Assembly: GCA_016840645.1 (NCBI GenBank)
Contig: JAEORY010000325.1
Coordinates: forward strand, 1 to 5,185
DNA from: Candidatus Borrarchaeota archaeon
GTDB lineage: Archaea > Asgardarchaeota > Sifarchaeia > Borrarchaeales > Borrarchaeaceae
Reading direction: 5' to 3'
Length of the DNA stretch: 5,185 nt
The notes beneath the pieces were generated by a model that ran no database searches, was not told where the DNA came from, and worked only from the letters and a program-made list of their open reading frames with translations. Both the position numbers and the translations under genes were made by a program. Shown piece by piece: positions 1 through 5,185 of the stretch. Positions within the stretch are counted from its first letter, which is position 1; each line of letters opens with the position of its first letter.

Positions 1-86
1 ATATAATTTTTTATTATAACCTTAATTTACATTTAGTCAAACAAAAACTTATTGAACTTCTTTAACTTGTCAGGAATCGAACCAAC

Positions 87-1001
87 TCATGGCCTGGGAT
101 GATATTTTTCATGAATCTCCTTTAATCTTTCTCTTGCTACATGAGTATATATTTGTGTGGTGGATATATCAGCATGCCCTAACATTATCTGAACTGATCT
201 AAGATCAGCCCCTCCTTCAAGAAGATGGGTGGCAAATGAATGCCTTACTGTGTGGGGAGTAACACTCTTAGTGATTCCAGCCATCAAGGCATATTTTTTT
301 ATAATCTTCCATAATCCCTGTCTTGTTATAGGGCTCCCTCTGCTGTTAAGAAAAAGATATGATCCGCCTGTTGTATATCTTTTTTTTAACAAAATGGGCC
401 TGCTTTCTTGTAAGTAATTCTTTAAAGAATCCATGGCCTTACTTCCCATTGGTATGATTCTTTCTTTGGAACCCTTACCCATTGTCCTAATAGATCCAAC
501 TTCAAGATTAATATTGTGTATCGTAAGGCCTATCAGTTCAGTAACCCGTAACCCAGTTGCATATAAAATCTCTACTATGGCTTTATCCCTTTTGCCTAGT
601 GCTGTAGTTATATCTGGTTGCATAAGAAGGGATTCCATCTCATCCCTACTTAATACATCAGGTAAATGTTGGTACATCTTTGGTATTCCCAGCAACCTGG
701 CTGGATTTGATTCAATATTTCCTTCGGATACTAAAAAACGGTAAAACATTCGTATAGAAACAAGGCACCTGGCCATTGATCGTGGTGATAATTTCACATT
801 TTGTTCAACGATAAAGGATGTTAAATGGTCTTGACTAATGTGGACAGGTGAAACTCCTTTCTGCTTTAAAAAATCGAAAAACCTAATAAGATCATGACTA
901 TACGCCACAATTGTATTTGTAGATAAACCCCGCTCAACCCTCAGTTGATGAATAAACTGATCTAATAACTGATTTTCAGAATTCTCTTTGCCTGAAGTCA
1001 T
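87..1001 (-). CDS. xerD: XerD-type site-specific tyrosine recombinase
   Basis: This 304-residue protein is a complete tyrosine recombinase of the Xer class. The family normally resolves chromosome dimers at the dif site near the terminus, together with XerC and FtsK. An N-terminal SAM-like core-binding domain covers about residues 8-95 and the catalytic domain about 115-290. The full catalytic set is visible: R152 in TGLRVTEL, K176 in MGKGSKE, H250 and R253 in PHTVRHSFATH, H276 in MLGHADIS, and the nucleophile Y285 in TQIYTHV. The length and the C-terminal tail ending in HPRP match XerD better than phage or integron integrases, and no mobile element surrounds it. The ATG is supported by AGGA nine bases upstream, overlapping the stop codon of the preceding peptidase gene, so it is probably co-transcribed with it. 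A XerC or single-Xer role cannot be excluded without seeing the rest of the genome. Confidence 0.93.
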   Translation of the reverse strand: MTSGKENSENQLLDQFIHQLRVERGLSTNTIVAYSHDLIRFFDFLKQKGVSPVHISQDHLTSFIVEQNVKLSPRSMARCLVSIRMFYRFLVSEGNIESNPARLLGIPKMYQHLPDVLSRDEMESLLMQPDITTALGKRDKAIVEILYATGLRVTELIGLTIHNINLEVGSIRTMGKGSKERIIPMGSKAMDSLKNYLQESRPILLKKRYTTGGSYLFLNSRGSPITRQGLWKIIKKYALMAGITKSVTPHTVRHSFATHLLEGGADLRSVQIMLGHADISTTQIYTHVARERLKEIHEKYHPRP

Positions 1002-1015
1002 GGTCCATTTTCCTA
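1001..1015 (-). promoter_or_regulatory. xerD ribosome binding site overlapping the pepP stop
   Basis: The minus strand reads TAGGAAAATGGACCATG. The TAG is the stop codon of the peptidase gene, and its last two bases begin the AGGA motif placed nine bases before the xerD ATG. A ribosome finishing pepP would stop on the xerD binding site, which suggests translational coupling. A second ATG seven bases upstream is out of frame and is not the start. Confidence 0.6.
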
Positions 1016-2125
1016 AAAGGAATAAAAATTCTTGTTTGTTGTTAAAAGCCTTGCACTGTTTTCTTGAAGTAACACCATCTCCTCCAACCTGACACCACCT
1101 TTTCCTGGTATATATATCCCAGGCTCAATGGTAAACACCATTCCCTCTTTTAAAACCTCTGGCTTAAGTTGTCCAACGGAAGGCTTCTCATGAGGAGCCA
1201 TGCCAATCCCGTGACCAAGAGAGTGACCAAAAAAATCACCAAATCCAGCATTTGTTATAACATCTCTGGCAATGAAATCTGCCTCATCGGTTTTCATTTC
1301 AGGCCTAACAAACTCTAATGCGGTTAACTGTGCCTCACGAACTATCTTGTAAATCTCTTTAAAATCTAATGGGGGGGTGCCTAAAAAAACAGTCCTGGTC
1401 ATATCTGAACAGTAACCATCAACCCTTGCACCTACATCGAGAATTATTGGTTCTCCCTTTTCTATTCTTCTCTCTGTAGGCACTGCATGAGGCAAAGCGC
1501 CATTTGGACCTGATGCTACGATAGGTGGAAAGGCAGAGGCATCAGCCCCATGTTTTCGTATTAAGGTTTCAATTTTCCATGCTACATCCTTTTCAACCTG
1601 ACCAGGTCTTAATTCCTCAATTACCTGTGAAAGAGCATCTCCCATAAGCTGCGCGGATCTGCTTAACATATCGACTTCTTCTGGCCCCTTAATCTTTCTT
1701 ATCTCTTCAACTGTATTGAGCAGCGCAGTAAGCTCAACTGGTGTAGAATGTTGAGATGCCTTTTCTTTTACCTCTTGATAGGTATCCCAAATCAGGTAAC
1801 CTCCTTCAAACCCCAATTTTCGCGTATGTAAACGGTCAAAAATCTCTGGTAATATATCAATTAAGCCCTTCTTGTGAGTTACGACCTCAAAACCAACCAC
1901 CTCTTGCTGTGCCTGGATTGTGTATCTTGAATCTGTGAGTAAAAGAGCATGATCCATAGTTATAAACAGACAACCTGAAGACTCATCTAATTGTCCATCA
2001 GCGGCCTTAAAGCCAGAGAGATAACGGCGATTCTCAGGCTGGGTAATCCATATGGTATCCACCCCAAGACTGTCAAACTTACTTCTCATTAAATCTAAAC
2101 GATTTTTAAAAATAACACTGTTCAT
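1013..2125 (-). CDS. pepP: M24 metallopeptidase, Xaa-Pro aminopeptidase (aminopeptidase P-like)
   Basis: This 370-residue cytoplasmic peptidase of the M24B 'pita-bread' fold should release an N-terminal residue that precedes proline. Residues about 8-135 form the creatinase-type N-terminal domain and about 145-365 the catalytic domain. All five dinuclear-metal ligands are visible: D230 in ILDVGA, D241 in SDMTRT, H305 in GHSLGHGIG, E334 in TIEPGIY and E348 in VRLEEM. The family's extra histidines are at H213 (LPHAVPT) and H312 (APHEKPSV). The length fits the shorter PepP/PapA-like enzymes rather than the roughly 440-residue E. coli PepP. A Xaa-Pro dipeptidase (PepQ) activity cannot be excluded from sequence alone. 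There is no signal peptide. It is the first large gene of a probable pepP-xerD operon. Its own Shine-Dalgarno is weak (AGG nine bases before the ATG), and a 19-codon leader frame overlaps its start. Confidence 0.92.
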   Translation of the reverse strand: MNSVIFKNRLDLMRSKFDSLGVDTIWITQPENRRYLSGFKAADGQLDESSGCLFITMDHALLLTDSRYTIQAQQEVVGFEVVTHKKGLIDILPEIFDRLHTRKLGFEGGYLIWDTYQEVKEKASQHSTPVELTALLNTVEEIRKIKGPEEVDMLSRSAQLMGDALSQVIEELRPGQVEKDVAWKIETLIRKHGADASAFPPIVASGPNGALPHAVPTERRIEKGEPIILDVGARVDGYCSDMTRTVFLGTPPLDFKEIYKIVREAQLTALEFVRPEMKTDEADFIARDVITNAGFGDFFGHSLGHGIGMAPHEKPSVGQLKPEVLKEGMVFTIEPGIYIPGKGGVRLEEMVLLQENSARLLTTNKNFYSF

Positions 2126-2181
2126 ATGTATTTACCTACCCTTTTCACAACAACACTCCTTGTTTTCCTGCCCACTATCAT
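2122..2181 (-). CDS. Candidate 19-residue leader peptide upstream of pepP
   Basis: A short frame encodes MIVGRKTRSVVVKRVGKYI, a basic peptide with six Lys or Arg. GGAG lies nine bases before its ATG. Its TGA stop shares two bases with the pepP ATG (ATGA overlap), the arrangement seen in translationally coupled genes. pepP itself has only a weak ribosome binding site, so coupling would make sense. It is in a different frame from pepP and so is not an N-terminal extension. No family is recognised, and a frame this short can arise by chance. Confidence 0.3.
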   Translation of the reverse strand: MIVGRKTRSVVVKRVGKYI

Positions 2182-2220
2182 GAGCACTCACTCCAGAGAG
2201 GCAGCGTGATCCTGAGCACT
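2177..2220 (-). repeat. Imperfect 12-base direct repeat in the pepP leader
   Basis: Reading the minus strand, AGTGCTCAGGAT (2220-2209) recurs as AGTGCTCATGAT (2188-2177), matching at 11 of 12 positions with a period of 32 bases, about three helical turns. The second copy contains the ATG of the candidate leader peptide. The outer arms of a bulged hairpin (2194-2198 with 2224-2228) span the first copy. The repeat could be a tandem protein-binding site or a chance similarity. Confidence 0.4.
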
Positions 2221-2230
2221 GTCCTCTGAG

Positions 2231-2259
2231 ATTATCATTCAATAGTTATTGAGTGTGAA
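2231..2259 (-). promoter_or_regulatory. Sigma-70-like promoter for pepP-xerD
   Basis: On the minus strand, TTCACA (2259-2254) and GATAAT (2236-2231) are separated by exactly 17 bases and match 10 of 12 consensus positions. Transcription would begin near 2224, giving a leader of about 100 bases before pepP. The spacer holds an inverted repeat, TCAATA and TATTGA around two bases (2239-2252), which could be an operator. Confidence 0.55.
2239..2252. repeat. Inverted repeat inside the pepP promoter spacer
   Basis: Six-base perfect arms, TCAATA and TATTGA, flank a two-base centre. The element lies wholly between the -35 and -10 boxes of the candidate pepP promoter, a position where a bound repressor or an activator that distorts the spacer could act. 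No regulator family is recognised from the motif. Confidence 0.45.
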
Positions 2260-2322
2260 AAATATGTGCCTGAAAGCAGGAGTTACGATCCAAATATTTT
2301 GAAATATACTTAACCGCCCGGT

Positions 2323-2344
2323 AAAAAGAGTAAACGTTACTCTT
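2323..2344 (-). terminator. Terminator-like hairpin overlapping the stop of the small gene
   Basis: On the minus strand, AAGAGTAA and TTACTCTT form a perfect eight-base-pair stem around a three-base CGT loop. A run of five T follows, starting with the last two bases of the stem. The TAA stop codon of the 61-residue protein lies inside the left arm. The stem has only two G-C pairs, so it would be a weak intrinsic terminator. The reverse strand has a less favourable tail, so it most likely serves the small gene. Confidence 0.5.
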
Positions 2345-2522
2345 CTGGCTTAGGTTGGGGTTTTGCTGCTGGCACCTCGATTTCATCTTTAATTTTATTC
2401 ATCTCATCATAAACATTCCGTAATACGTTAGCCACAGCCTGAGAGGAACCGCCCCGTGCAAATTCCTTAGCGATAATTACTGCATGCTTCAATGATTCTT
2501 CTTTTTGAGCTTTTGTAGGCAT
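2337..2522 (-). CDS. Small conserved-looking protein of unknown function, 61 residues
   Basis: I do not recognise a family. The protein starts MPTKAQKEESLK and has no signal peptide or membrane segment, so it is probably cytoplasmic. Residues about 4-23 and 27-48 look like two amphipathic helices separated by a GGSS turn (24-27), a helical hairpin that could dimerise. The tail from about residue 50 alternates Pro with Lys or Glu and is probably disordered. There is no cysteine, so a zinc finger is excluded. It is likely a real gene: AAGGAG lies seven bases before the ATG, one of the strongest ribosome binding sites in the window, and a terminator-like hairpin closes the frame. It lies downstream of a tRNA-Leu gene on the same strand. 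Its function cannot be inferred from the neighbours. Confidence 0.75.
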   Translation of the reverse strand: MPTKAQKEESLKHAVIIAKEFARGGSSQAVANVLRNVYDEMNKIKDEIEVPAAKPQPKPEE

Positions 2523-2535
2523 GTCAAATCTCCTT
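2523..2535 (-). promoter_or_regulatory. Strong ribosome binding site of the small gene
   Basis: The minus strand reads AAGGAGATTTGACATG, a near-consensus Shine-Dalgarno with a seven-base gap to the start. It fixes the start of the 61-residue protein and is the main evidence that this short frame is translated. Confidence 0.75.
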
Positions 2536-2623
2536 TTTTTAAATTAAAGGTTTACTTCCTCATTTTTTTGTGTTTCTTGACAAAACCCATAGATACTTAT
2601 TACAGATAATTCATATCATTGTC

Positions 2624-2637
2624 TGCTAAATTTAGCA
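2624..2637. repeat. Perfect 14-base palindrome TGCTAAATTTAGCA
   Basis: This uninterrupted dyad is flanked by further matching arms: TGTCT at 2620-2624 with AGACA at 2640-2644, and TTGTCT at 2619-2624 with AGACAA at 2649-2654. It lies about 100 bases upstream of the small gene, where transcription from the weak promoter at 2644-2672 would begin. The form suits a dimeric repressor site or a hairpin in the leader. No T run follows on either strand, so it is not an obvious terminator. Confidence 0.5.
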
Positions 2638-2643
2638 TAAGAC

Positions 2644-2672
2644 ATCCTAGACAATTTGATCAGTATCGGCAA
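2644..2672 (-). promoter_or_regulatory. Weak candidate promoter for the small gene
   Basis: On the minus strand, TTGCCG (2672-2667) and TAGGAT (2649-2644) are 17 bases apart and match 8 of 12 consensus positions. The predicted start near 2637 falls on the edge of a perfect palindrome. Read-through from the tRNA-Leu gene is an alternative source of transcript, since no terminator is evident after the tRNA. Confidence 0.25.
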
Positions 2673-2775
2673 GCCAAATTGATTCTAAACTGGGATTTTA
2701 TGAGTAGATTGGAAGGTTGAGAAGGCAAGATTAAAGTCGCTTGGATGAATGGGGCTAGTAATAGTTTCTATCTTA

Positions 2776-2862
2776 TGGTGCCGAAGGCGGGACTCGAACC
2801 CGCACAGGCATTCACCCACTAAGTCCTGAACCTAGCGCGTCTACCAATTCCGCCACTTCGGC
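2776..2862 (-). tRNA. tRNA-Leu (anticodon CAG)
   Basis: A complete class II tRNA of 87 bases including an encoded CCA end. The acceptor arms GCCGAAG and CTTCGGC pair perfectly, followed by discriminator A. The D-arm contains GGTAGA. The anticodon stem CTAGG/CTTAG encloses the loop TTCAGGA, giving anticodon CAG (plus-strand 2826-2828), which reads the leucine codon CUG. The long variable arm (GGGT/GCCT stem) is typical of leucine tRNAs. The T-arm is GCGGG-TTCGAGT-CCCGC with five pairs. It stands alone, divergent from the CysQ-type gene, with a promoter about 30 bases upstream. There is no integrated element beside it and no copy of its 3' end elsewhere in the window. Confidence 0.97.
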
Positions 2863-2892
2863 ACAAAAGTTCCTTGATATATCGTGCAAAAA

Positions 2893-2921
2893 AACTTACC
2901 CTTATGCACACTATTTGTCAA
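2893..2921 (-). promoter_or_regulatory. Candidate promoter of tRNA-Leu
   Basis: On the minus strand a perfect TTGACA (2921-2916) is followed after 17 bases by TAAGTT (2898-2893), which is a poor -10 with 3 of 6 matches. The start would be near 2886, leaving a leader of about 24 bases, normal for a tRNA gene. The exact -35 and its placement support the call despite the weak -10. Confidence 0.4.
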
Positions 2922-2950
2922 CAATTTAGCTATTCTAATCTTTAAATATA

Positions 2951-2965
2951 AGGGAGTTTTTTGTG
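2951..2965 (+). promoter_or_regulatory. Ribosome binding site and GTG start of the CysQ-type gene
   Basis: AGGGAG is followed by six T and then GTG. The spacing is suitable and no ATG or TTG in this frame gives a better fit. The first residues after the GTG (AQDLEYLLD) begin the expected N-terminal helix, so GTG at 2963 is the start. Confidence 0.65.
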
Positions 2966-3814
2966 GCACAAGACCTTGAATACTTATTGGATGTTGGAAG
3001 GCAAGCAGCCCGGTTAGCGGCAGAAAGGATAAAGACCATCTATAAGCAATACCTTTCAGGTGGCACTATCGGAATCAGAGAAAAAGGTAAAGACGATCCA
3101 GTAACTGCAGCTGATATGGCTGCAAATCAGATTATCAAAGAAAAACTCAAAAGTATCTTTGCTGAACATGCTATTCTAACAGAGGAAGAACCTGCTACAT
3201 GGAATAACACAGGATATGAATGGGTCTGGATGATTGATCCTTTAGATGGCACCAGAGATTTTATCAAGGCCAATGGTGAATTCGTTACTATGGTTGGGCT
3301 CACACATCATGGTGAACCAACCATTGGTGTGGTAGTAGAGCCAGCAACAGGGTTAGAGCTTTATGCATGCAAGGGTTTAGGTGCATATAAAAGCTGGCTG
3401 TCTGAAGGAGATACATCGACAAGAGTAAATATGAATGATGCACCAGACCTGAAAAATTTGCGTCTTGCTGTAAGCCGCTCACACAGAGATCCAAAAATAG
3501 ACACATTTATTAAAATGCTTTCTGTAAAAAGGGAACTACCTTCAGGAAGTGTGGGGAGGAAGCTGGCTATGGTTATCAATGGAGAGGCAGATATCTATGT
3601 GCACCCTGCCAGAGGTACAAAATTATGGGATACCTGCGCCTGTGACGTTATTGCTTCAGAGGCTGGTGGTGTTCTCCTCTCAGGGAATGGGGCGCCGATA
3701 CGCTATCTCAGGCCATCAGGAGATGTTGAAAACCATTATGGTCTACTGGTATGCCCGACTAGAATTTTAGACAAGGTAGTCTGGGCATCAAGGAGTGTGT
3801 GGGGGTTGGAGTAA
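2963..3814 (+). CDS. cysQ: CysQ-type phosphatase of the inositol monophosphatase superfamily
   Basis: This 283-residue enzyme is a Mg-dependent, lithium-sensitive-type phosphatase fold. The metal-binding motifs are all present: D51 in PVTAADMAA, the acidic ILTEEEP (E74/E75), DPLDGT at 92-97 (ligands D92 and D95), and WDTCACD with D223 near the C-terminal end. The stretch DPLDGTRDFIKANGEF closely resembles CysQ (3'(2'),5'-bisphosphate nucleotidase), which hydrolyses PAP formed in sulfate activation and sulfotransfer. The superfamily also contains inositol-1-phosphatase, histidinol-phosphatase and fructose-1,6-bisphosphatase, and substrate cannot be fixed by sequence alone. There is no signal peptide. 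It is a single gene here, divergent from tRNA-Leu and convergent with the CobA-HemD gene. No sulfur-assimilation gene is in view to support the PAP role. I see no strong promoter in the 100-base gap upstream. Confidence 0.8.
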   Translation: MAQDLEYLLDVGRQAARLAAERIKTIYKQYLSGGTIGIREKGKDDPVTAADMAANQIIKEKLKSIFAEHAILTEEEPATWNNTGYEWVWMIDPLDGTRDFIKANGEFVTMVGLTHHGEPTIGVVVEPATGLELYACKGLGAYKSWLSEGDTSTRVNMNDAPDLKNLRLAVSRSHRDPKIDTFIKMLSVKRELPSGSVGRKLAMVINGEADIYVHPARGTKLWDTCACDVIASEAGGVLLSGNGAPIRYLRPSGDVENHYGLLVCPTRILDKVVWASRSVWGLE

Positions 3815-4014
3815 TGGCATAGCCGTTTTAAGTGACTAAAGTGAGCCTGCCCTTGTGCAACGTGATCTGAATATACGCTTGCTTCTGATGTATCACCAAT
3901 CCTGGTCTATCTTTGCTGAGTCAAGTTTTACCAGGTCTGGGCCAGGGCTAAAGTTATAATTGCCTAAATTGGCTCAACAAATTAAATGCACTCAACAAAC
4001 AAAGCAAACCTTTA
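3815..4014. other. Convergent intergenic gap without a clear terminator
   Basis: The 200 bases between the 3' ends of the CysQ-type gene and the CobA-HemD gene hold no supported gene. A six-base inverted repeat, CCTGGT (3901-3906) and ACCAGG (3930-3935), has a 23-base loop, and a smaller CCAG-GT-CTGG dyad overlaps its right arm. Neither carries a proper T run. CTCAACAAA occurs twice, 18 bases apart (3973-3981 and 3991-3999), just beyond the stop of the CobA-HemD gene. Confidence 0.5.
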
Positions 4015-5185
4015 TTAGCACTGCTCATAAAACTTCACAATAGCCTTGGTAAGGGCATCCACGGTATATTCATCAGGTATTATGTCTACCTTAAGACCTT
4101 TTTCGACTGCCCTTTGCGCAGTAATTGGCCCAATACAGGCAACCTTCGCCTTTAACAATTCTTTAAAGATAGATTGCCTTTTTAACAGGTCTAAAAAATT
4201 ATCAACAGTTGAAGGACTGGTAAAGGTAATCATATCTATTGCACTATCTTTAAACAGCATGCTTAGTTGATGCTGACTATAATCTGGCTTTACTGTCTGA
4301 TATGCCTCTGCAACATCGACTGTCGCTCCCAACTCAGTAAGTTTTTTAGGAATATAGTCCCGTGCTATCACAGGCCTTGGCAAAAGAACCCTCATCCCAT
4401 CAAGAAGTGATTTTTTTAATCCCTCCACAAAACCCTCTGCCCAATACTGATCAGGAATAAGGTCAGGATTAATTCCCTTATCAATTAAAGCTGCTGCGGT
4501 TCCTGGCCCTATAGCACCAATATTAATACCGTTAAGATACCGGGAATCCTTTTTTTGAAATTCCAATCGTTTAAAAAAGTATTTCACCCCATTAACACTG
4601 GTAAATATAATCCAGTCATACTCTGAAAGACTTTTTATTGCTCTATCAAGTTCCTTCCAGGTTGCAGGGGGAAGTATGGTAATAGTCGGAAATAATAAAC
4701 ATTCGGCACCTAACTCAGATAGTGTTCGGATAAACCCTGCTGCCTGATCCTCAGGCCGCGTAATCACCACTTTCCTTCCAAATAATGGACGTGATTCAAA
4801 CCAATTGAGGCATTCACTCAAATTTACTACATCCCCAACTACAATTATTCCAGGGGCTCCGAGGCGCGAATCTTTCACCTTTTGATCAATATTGGCAAGA
4901 GTTCCAATTACTGTCCTCTGATTCAGCATTGTACCATTGCCCACAACTGCCGCTGGAGTCTTTGTTGATTTACCTAAATCTATCAACTTTTTTACTATTC
5001 TGTCTAAATTTGCAATACCCATAAGGAATACAAGAGTGCCAGATGATTGAGCTAATGCATTCCAGTTGATATCTGACTCTTCCTTAGTAGGGTCCTCGTG
5101 TCCTGTTATAAAACATACAGTAGATGCGAAATTTCTGTGCGTTAATGGTATGCCAGCATAGGCAGGCGCTGCAACTGCCGATGTT
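4015..5185 (-). CDS. cobA-hemD: Fused uroporphyrinogen-III C-methyltransferase and uroporphyrinogen-III synthase, N-terminus outside window
   Basis: The open frame continues without a stop to the right edge, so the ATG at 5022 is internal and 389 C-terminal residues are visible. Visible residues 1 to about 127 are the end of a CobA/SUMT methyltransferase: TSAVAAPAYAGIPLTHR, GTLVFLMG, then PAAVVGNGT, QRTVIGTL and PGIIVVGDVV. This domain uses S-adenosylmethionine to make precorrin-2, leading to siroheme and cobalamin. From about residue 135 (GRKVVITRPEDQAAGF) to the end is a HemD domain, with DWIIFTSVNGVKYFF, IGAIGPGTAAAL, LLPRPVIARDYIPKKL, MITFTSPSTVDNFL and VACIGPITAQRAVEKG. HemD closes hydroxymethylbilane to uroporphyrinogen III, the substrate of the first domain, so consecutive steps are joined in one cytoplasmic protein. 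A hemC gene often lies upstream of such fusions, which would be beyond the edge. About 120 N-terminal residues are missing. Confidence 0.93.
   Translation of the reverse strand, partial: TSAVAAPAYAGIPLTHRNFASTVCFITGHEDPTKEESDINWNALAQSSGTLVFLMGIANLDRIVKKLIDLGKSTKTPAAVVGNGTMLNQRTVIGTLANIDQKVKDSRLGAPGIIVVGDVVNLSECLNWFESRPLFGRKVVITRPEDQAAGFIRTLSELGAECLLFPTITILPPATWKELDRAIKSLSEYDWIIFTSVNGVKYFFKRLEFQKKDSRYLNGINIGAIGPGTAAALIDKGINPDLIPDQYWAEGFVEGLKKSLLDGMRVLLPRPVIARDYIPKKLTELGATVDVAEAYQTVKPDYSQHQLSMLFKDSAIDMITFTSPSTVDNFLDLLKRQSIFKELLKAKVACIGPITAQRAVEKGLKVDIIPDEYTVDALTKAIVKFYEQC

Noticed and set aside
1..60. AT-rich dyad TATAAT/ATTATA near the left edge as a xerD terminator or dif site.
   Set aside because: The stem is A-T only with no proper T tract on the minus strand, and the sequence does not show the two Xer half-sites of dif.
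66..86. A T-arm-like string on the minus strand just after xerD (GGTTCGATTCC), suggesting a tRNA remnant or attachment site.
   Set aside because: The flanking bases do not form a five-pair T-stem, there is no acceptor or CCA end, and the 3' end of the tRNA-Leu in this window does not match it.
229..744. Open frames on the plus strand opposite xerD, and similar ones opposite pepP, the CysQ-type gene and the CobA-HemD gene.
   Set aside because: They lie antisense or out of frame to genes with intact catalytic motifs, lack suitable ribosome binding sites and have unnatural residue composition.
87..1001. The tyrosine recombinase as evidence of an integrated element, possibly using the nearby tRNA-Leu.
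   Set aside because: The length, motif spacing and C-terminal tail fit housekeeping XerD, no phage or element genes are present, and there is no duplicated tRNA end.
2194..2228. Bulged hairpin (CAGAG/CTCTG) in the pepP leader as a riboswitch.
   Set aside because: On the minus-strand RNA it has a bulge and an A-C mismatch, the predicted transcription start cuts off its outer arm, and no known riboswitch motif is visible.
2294..2307. AT-rich dyad ATATTT/AAATAT downstream of the small gene.
   Set aside because: It is purely A-T, common by chance at this base composition, and not positioned at a promoter or terminator.
3901..3935. Inverted repeat CCTGGT/ACCAGG in the convergent gap as a bidirectional terminator.
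   Set aside because: The loop is 23 bases, the stem is only six pairs, and no T run follows on either strand.
3955..3960. Consensus TATAAT on the plus strand as a promoter for an antisense RNA into the CobA-HemD gene.
   Set aside because: No -35 element occurs at 16-18 bases upstream and there is no extended -10 TG, so a single hexamer in AT-rich DNA is weak evidence.

Overview
This window reads as ordinary core chromosome of an AT-rich bacterium (roughly 40% GC by eye). It holds five protein genes, one tRNA gene and short non-coding gaps. I see no insertion sequence, phage gene, CRISPR array or toxin cassette. The lineage cannot be fixed from the sequence. A bacterium is supported by clear Shine-Dalgarno sites, a tRNA-Leu with an encoded CCA end, a Xer recombinase and a fused CobA-HemD protein. 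Such fusions are known from several groups, including Clostridia, Deltaproteobacteria and Planctomycetes.

Left part (87-2259), minus strand: an aminopeptidase P-like M24 metallopeptidase (pepP) is followed 11 bases later by a complete XerD-type tyrosine recombinase. The xerD ribosome binding site overlaps the pepP stop codon, so the two are probably one transcript. Upstream of pepP is the best promoter in the window (TTCACA, 17 bases, GATAAT), with an inverted repeat filling its spacer. The leader that follows carries an imperfect 12-base direct repeat and a 19-codon open frame whose TGA overlaps the pepP ATG.

Middle (2323-2921), minus strand: a tRNA-Leu(CAG) gene has a perfect -35 box upstream. 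After it comes a 61-residue protein of unknown function with a strong ribosome binding site. A perfect 14-base palindrome lies between the two, just after a weak candidate promoter. The small gene ends in a terminator-like hairpin that contains its own stop codon.

Right part (2963-5185): a CysQ-type member of the inositol monophosphatase superfamily is on the plus strand, starting at GTG. It converges on the 3' end of a minus-strand gene for a fused uroporphyrinogen-III C-methyltransferase and uroporphyrinogen-III synthase. That gene runs off the right edge, so only its last 389 codons are seen. The convergent gap (3815-4014) shows no clear terminator.

The genes serve unrelated housekeeping roles: chromosome dimer resolution, peptide turnover, leucine decoding, nucleotide or sulfur metabolism, and tetrapyrrole synthesis. 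I found no convincing new multi-gene system. The most unusual material is the regulatory-looking DNA upstream of pepP and around the small unknown gene.
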